Assembly (NCBI GenBank): GCA_023427865.1
Contig: JAEYZV010000050.1
Location: 1-10,157, forward strand
Direction: 5' to 3'
Source of the DNA: Acidobacteriota bacterium
GTDB lineage: Bacteria; Acidobacteriota; Vicinamibacteria; Vicinamibacterales; Vicinamibacteraceae
Length of the DNA: 10,157 nt
The notes beneath the pieces were generated by a model. The model worked only from the letters and a program-made list of their open reading frames with translations, did no database searches and had not been told where the DNA came from. A program made the position numbers and the translations under genes. Below are positions 7,475 through 10,157 of this stretch, in pieces (within the stretch, counting starts at the first letter, position 1; each line of letters opens with the position of its first letter).

Positions 7475-9043
7475 TCAGATGCGCGCGCTCTCGGCGGCCA
7501 TGCGGCGCAGTGTCGACGCGCGCTCCTGCGCCGTGGGGTCGTCCATCAGCCGATCCACGGGAATCGGGCTCACCCAGCTCCAGTTGTCGGGGCCGACCGT
7601 GGCAGGCACGTTGATGCGATCGCGCCAGCCGAACACGTCCTGGAGCGGGAAGATCACGAGGTCGGACCCGGCATGCATCATCGTGTCGAGCAGCGCGTCG
7701 CGCAGACGATCGTCGAAGTCCTGCGCCACGTCGATGCCGGTGTCGCGCAGCCGCGGGATGCGCATCACCGCCGCGCGCTCGTCCTCTCCCGCCGTGTCCC
7801 ACCAGTCGGCGAGCATGTCGGTGTCGTGCGTGCCCGTCGTCGCCAACGAGGCCGCCGGGTAGTGCGTCGGATCGTGGAACGGCTGTCCGTGCGCGTGCCA
7901 ATCGCGCTCCCAGCGCAACACGCGGTAACCGGGCAGCCCGAGTGACTGCAGCGATGCACGGACGAAATCGGGGATCGTGCCGAGGTCCTCGGCGATCAGC
8001 GCGGCGCCGGCGCTCGCGAACGCGGCAATCACGTCCTCGCCGAGCCGCTGCTGATCGGGCTCGTCGGCGGGGACGAAGAACGGCGTGCCGCCATCGGCGG
8101 GCCGCCAGTACGTCCGATAGAAGCCGACGAGATGATCGATGCGGAAGCCGTCGAACATCTCCGCCATGCGGCGCGCCCTCGCCCGCAGCCAGCCGAAGTC
8201 ATCGGCCCGCATCGCATCCCAGCGGTAGACGGGCAGGCCCCAGTCCTGGCCGGTGTCGGAGAACGCGTCCGGCGGTGTGCCGACGCTTGCCTCGCGCGAG
8301 AACAAGTGCTGATGCGACCAGACGTCGGCGCTGTCGCTGCTGACCATGAACGGCAGGTCGCCGACGAGCGCCACGCCTTCGAGATCGCGACGCACCTGCT
8401 CCCACTGCCGCTGCGCAATCCACTGGTGCCAGCAGACCTCGAGCAGCGCCTCCGCGTGCTCCGCCCGCGCTGCGTGGAGCGCCGCCGGGTCGCGTGAGGC
8501 GAGGCCGTCGGGCCACTCCCACCAGGCGCGCGCGTCGTGGTGATCGTGGAGTACGCGGAACAGGGCGTAGTCGTCGAGCCACCAGCGTTCCTCGTCCAGG
8601 TACGCCTTCAACTTGCCGGCACGGACGGAATCGCGTGCCCACTCCTCGTCACGGAAGCGAGCGAACGCACGACGCAGGATGGCGCGCTTTGCCGCCATGG
8701 CCTCGACGTATGGAACGGCGGGCGTGGCAACGAGCTGCGCCTGCAGGTCGAGCTCCGCGGGCGTGAACCCCGACGCGCCAGGCCCGACCACGTCCGGGAT
8801 GTCGTCGAGCGCGATGTAGAGCGGATCGATGGCCATCGCACTCAGCGCCGAATACGGCGAGGTCTGCCCCGTCGCCATGTCGTTGACCGGCAACACCTGC
8901 AGCAGGCTGAAACCGGACGCACGCAGCCACGGCCCGAGGCGTCGGAGGTCCGCGATGTCGCCGACGCCCCAGCTGCGCGTGGATCGTGCCGAGAACAGCG
9001 GCAGCAGGAGCCCTGCCCGTCGCCCGAGCGATGCGTAAGCCAT
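7475..9043 (-). CDS. malQ: 4-alpha-glucanotransferase (amylomaltase)
   Basis: A complete 522-residue GH77 enzyme, which moves alpha-1,4-glucan chains between maltodextrins and releases glucose, in the cytosol. The three catalytic carboxylates are seen: nucleophile D303 in DGFRIDHLVGFYRTYW, acid/base E352 in LIAEDLGTIP, and D407 in TGTHDTDMLADWW. Family hallmarks include SPYSALSAMAIDPLYI near the N-terminus and TPPDAFSDTGQDWGLPVY. Length fits bacterial MalQ of the short type. The frame is open far upstream of the ATG at 9043, but that stretch is antisense-frame sequence of the aminotransferase, and MalQ homology begins at MAYASLGRRAG. It starts 8 bases after the aminotransferase stop with only a weak ribosome binding site, which suggests translational coupling. 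No maltose transporter or other glycogen gene is in view. Confidence 0.95.
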   Translation of the reverse strand: MAYASLGRRAGLLLPLFSARSTRSWGVGDIADLRRLGPWLRASGFSLLQVLPVNDMATGQTSPYSALSAMAIDPLYIALDDIPDVVGPGASGFTPAELDLQAQLVATPAVPYVEAMAAKRAILRRAFARFRDEEWARDSVRAGKLKAYLDEERWWLDDYALFRVLHDHHDARAWWEWPDGLASRDPAALHAARAEHAEALLEVCWHQWIAQRQWEQVRRDLEGVALVGDLPFMVSSDSADVWSHQHLFSREASVGTPPDAFSDTGQDWGLPVYRWDAMRADDFGWLRARARRMAEMFDGFRIDHLVGFYRTYWRPADGGTPFFVPADEPDQQRLGEDVIAAFASAGAALIAEDLGTIPDFVRASLQSLGLPGYRVLRWERDWHAHGQPFHDPTHYPAASLATTGTHDTDMLADWWDTAGEDERAAVMRIPRLRDTGIDVAQDFDDRLRDALLDTMMHAGSDLVIFPLQDVFGWRDRINVPATVGPDNWSWVSPIPVDRLMDDPTAQERASTLRRMAAESARI

Positions 9044-9051
9044 GTTCTCGT

Positions 9052-10157
9052 TCAGATGACCTGGAGCGCGGGAAGGGTGCACATCACGTCGAGCCCCTCC
9101 TGCACATCGCGTTCCGGCGCGAGCAGGCTGAGGACGACGTAGCCGTCGTGCGGCAGGTCGTAGAAATAGCCAGGGTGTACGAGCACATCGCGCTCGAGCA
9201 ACGCGAGTGCGGTGTCGTCCGGCCCGCCGGTGCACGGCACCCGCAGCACCACGCTCCACCCGCCATCGGGCGGACGCACGTCGATGGCGCTGCCCGTCAC
9301 CCGCGCGCGGACATGCGACAGGTTCGCACGCAGGCGCGCCCTGATCTGGTCGCGCACCACCACACCGTCCCGCAACAACGCGGGCAGGGCGTCCTGCACG
9401 GGCGTGGATACCGAAAGGTACGTGTCGGCCACCATTTCGAGTGCCGCGAGCGCATGCGCCTTGCGTTCGGGGGGCCCGGTCACGCCGATCCATCCGAGCT
9501 TGGCCTGCGGCAGGCCGACGAGCTTCGAGAGACCGCTCAGTCGGAACACGAGCACACCCGGGACGAGCGGCAGCGGCACGTACGTCGTTTCCGTGGCCAG
9601 CGGATAGGCCGCGAACACCTCGTCGACGATGAGCGCCAGGCCGTGGCGACGGCAGACGTCGCCGATCGCCTCCCACTCGCGTGCCGAGGGGACGGTCCCG
9701 GTCGGGTTGTTCGGAGCCACGACGACCAGGGCGCGCGTGCGCGGTCGGACGGCCGCCTCGAGCTGATTCGAGTCCAGTAGCCAGCGGCCGATATCCCTGA
9801 AGACGTAGTGCGCCACGCCGACGGCATCCAGCTGCGCGAGGTGCTCGAACAGCGGGTAGCTCGGCGACGGCACCAGCACCTCGTCGCCGGGATCGCAGAG
9901 CAGTTTGAACAGGTGCGAATAGGCCTCGCTCGTGCTGGCGGTGAGCACCAGATCGTCGGGCGACACGCACTCGCCGACCGAGGCATACCAGGCGGCGACG
10001 GCCTCCCGTGCGGCCAGCGTGCCGCGCGGCTGCGGGTCGTAGATCAACGACGCCTCGTTCGACCAGGCGTCAGCCAGCGTTTGCGGATATGCCAGCCCCG
10101 CCCTCGTCGGATTGGACACCGTGAGGTCGAGCAGTGGGGGGGGGGGGGGGGGGGCGG
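9052..10157 (-). CDS. PLP-dependent aminotransferase, fold type I, N-terminus truncated by the edge
   Basis: A class I/II aminotransferase whose frame runs off the right edge. The nearest possible start is a GTG at 10119 (numbering below begins there), but the frame continues upstream as LLDLTVSNPTRAGL, the usual family N-terminal motif, so the real start lies further out. About 30-50 residues are probably missing. Active-site features are NNPTGT (137-142), D166 in LIVDEVF for the pyridine nitrogen, and the Schiff-base lysine K199 in LSGLSKLVGLPQAKLGW. The C-terminal arginine that binds the substrate carboxylate in aspartate-aminotransferase-like enzymes is not obvious: the expected place reads YVVLSLLAP (327-335). 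The amino-acid substrate cannot be assigned. Upstream codons 10136-10154 are a G run read as prolines, which is suspect sequence. malQ follows 8 bases after the stop. Confidence 0.88.
   Translation of the reverse strand, partial: APPPPPPLLDLTVSNPTRAGLAYPQTLADAWSNEASLIYDPQPRGTLAAREAVAAWYASVGECVSPDDLVLTASTSEAYSHLFKLLCDPGDEVLVPSPSYPLFEHLAQLDAVGVAHYVFRDIGRWLLDSNQLEAAVRPRTRALVVVAPNNPTGTVPSAREWEAIGDVCRRHGLALIVDEVFAAYPLATETTYVPLPLVPGVLVFRLSGLSKLVGLPQAKLGWIGVTGPPERKAHALAALEMVADTYLSVSTPVQDALPALLRDGVVVRDQIRARLRANLSHVRARVTGSAIDVRPPDGGWSVVLRVPCTGGPDDTALALLERDVLVHPGYFYDLPHDGYVVLSLLAPERDVQEGLDVMCTLPALQVI
10136..10154. other. Run of 19 G at the sequence end
   Basis: Nineteen consecutive G are followed by CGG and the end of the window. 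On the minus strand this would put a polyproline run where the aminotransferase family has a normal N-terminal helix. It is most simply an assembly or two-colour-chemistry sequencing artefact at a contig end. A real contingency tract is possible but less likely. Confidence 0.8.

Noticed and set aside
9044..9970. The malQ frame stays open more than 300 codons upstream, suggesting a large fusion protein.
   Set aside because: The extra part is an arginine- and alanine-rich shadow of the aminotransferase gene in another frame. MalQ homology starts at MAYASLGRRAG.

Overview
The window is a high-GC (roughly two-thirds G+C) bacterial chromosome segment. It is densely coded with ordinary housekeeping and stress genes. 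Its three larger gaps hold short GC-rich tandem repeats and hairpins built on phrases such as GGCCCTACC. The gene content (thioredoxin-NHL protein, GGT-like hydrolase, YfiT-like DinB protein) and this style of intergenic repeat remind me of Vicinamibacteria-type Acidobacteriota such as Luteitalea relatives. That is a pattern-based inference, not a demonstrated placement. The right edge is a run of 19 G followed by CGG, which looks like a contig end.

Layout. (1) 1-1231, minus: the first 410 codons of a large protein joining a PD-(D/E)xK nuclease-like domain to a DUF2075/Schlafen-3-like helicase domain, cut by the left edge. (2) Divergent from it, 1373-1597 encodes a 74-residue protein of unknown function, followed by an AKR13-like aldo/keto reductase (1638-2633). 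(3) 2634-2941 is a 308-base gap with a 49-base tandem repeat carrying hairpins. (4) 2942-5175 is a two-gene unit with a 4-base ATGA overlap: a YfiT-like DinB-family thiol-transferase/hydrolase and a secreted gamma-glutamyltransferase-like Ntn hydrolase. (5) 5176-5386 is a convergent gap filled by a long hairpin and an array of about eight 19/20-base units. (6) 5387-10157 is all minus strand. In transcription order it holds a PLP-dependent aminotransferase (N-terminus cut by the poly-G edge), a 4-alpha-glucanotransferase (malQ) 8 bases downstream, a gap with 27-base repeats and a perfect hairpin, a thioredoxin-NHL (NHLRC2-like) protein, and an OsmC/Ohr-type peroxiredoxin 39 bases further on.

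How the genes may work together. The thioredoxin-NHL and OsmC genes form a plausible redox pair, and the DinB-GGT pair a plausible thiol-conjugate processing pair. The aminotransferase-malQ pair is tightly spaced but has no obvious shared pathway. I see no tRNA, rRNA, CRISPR array, insertion sequence or phage gene. The least ordinary items are the nuclease-helicase fusion at the left edge, the GGT-like enzyme lacking the usual gamma-glutamyl pocket residues, and the interspersed repeat/hairpin family.
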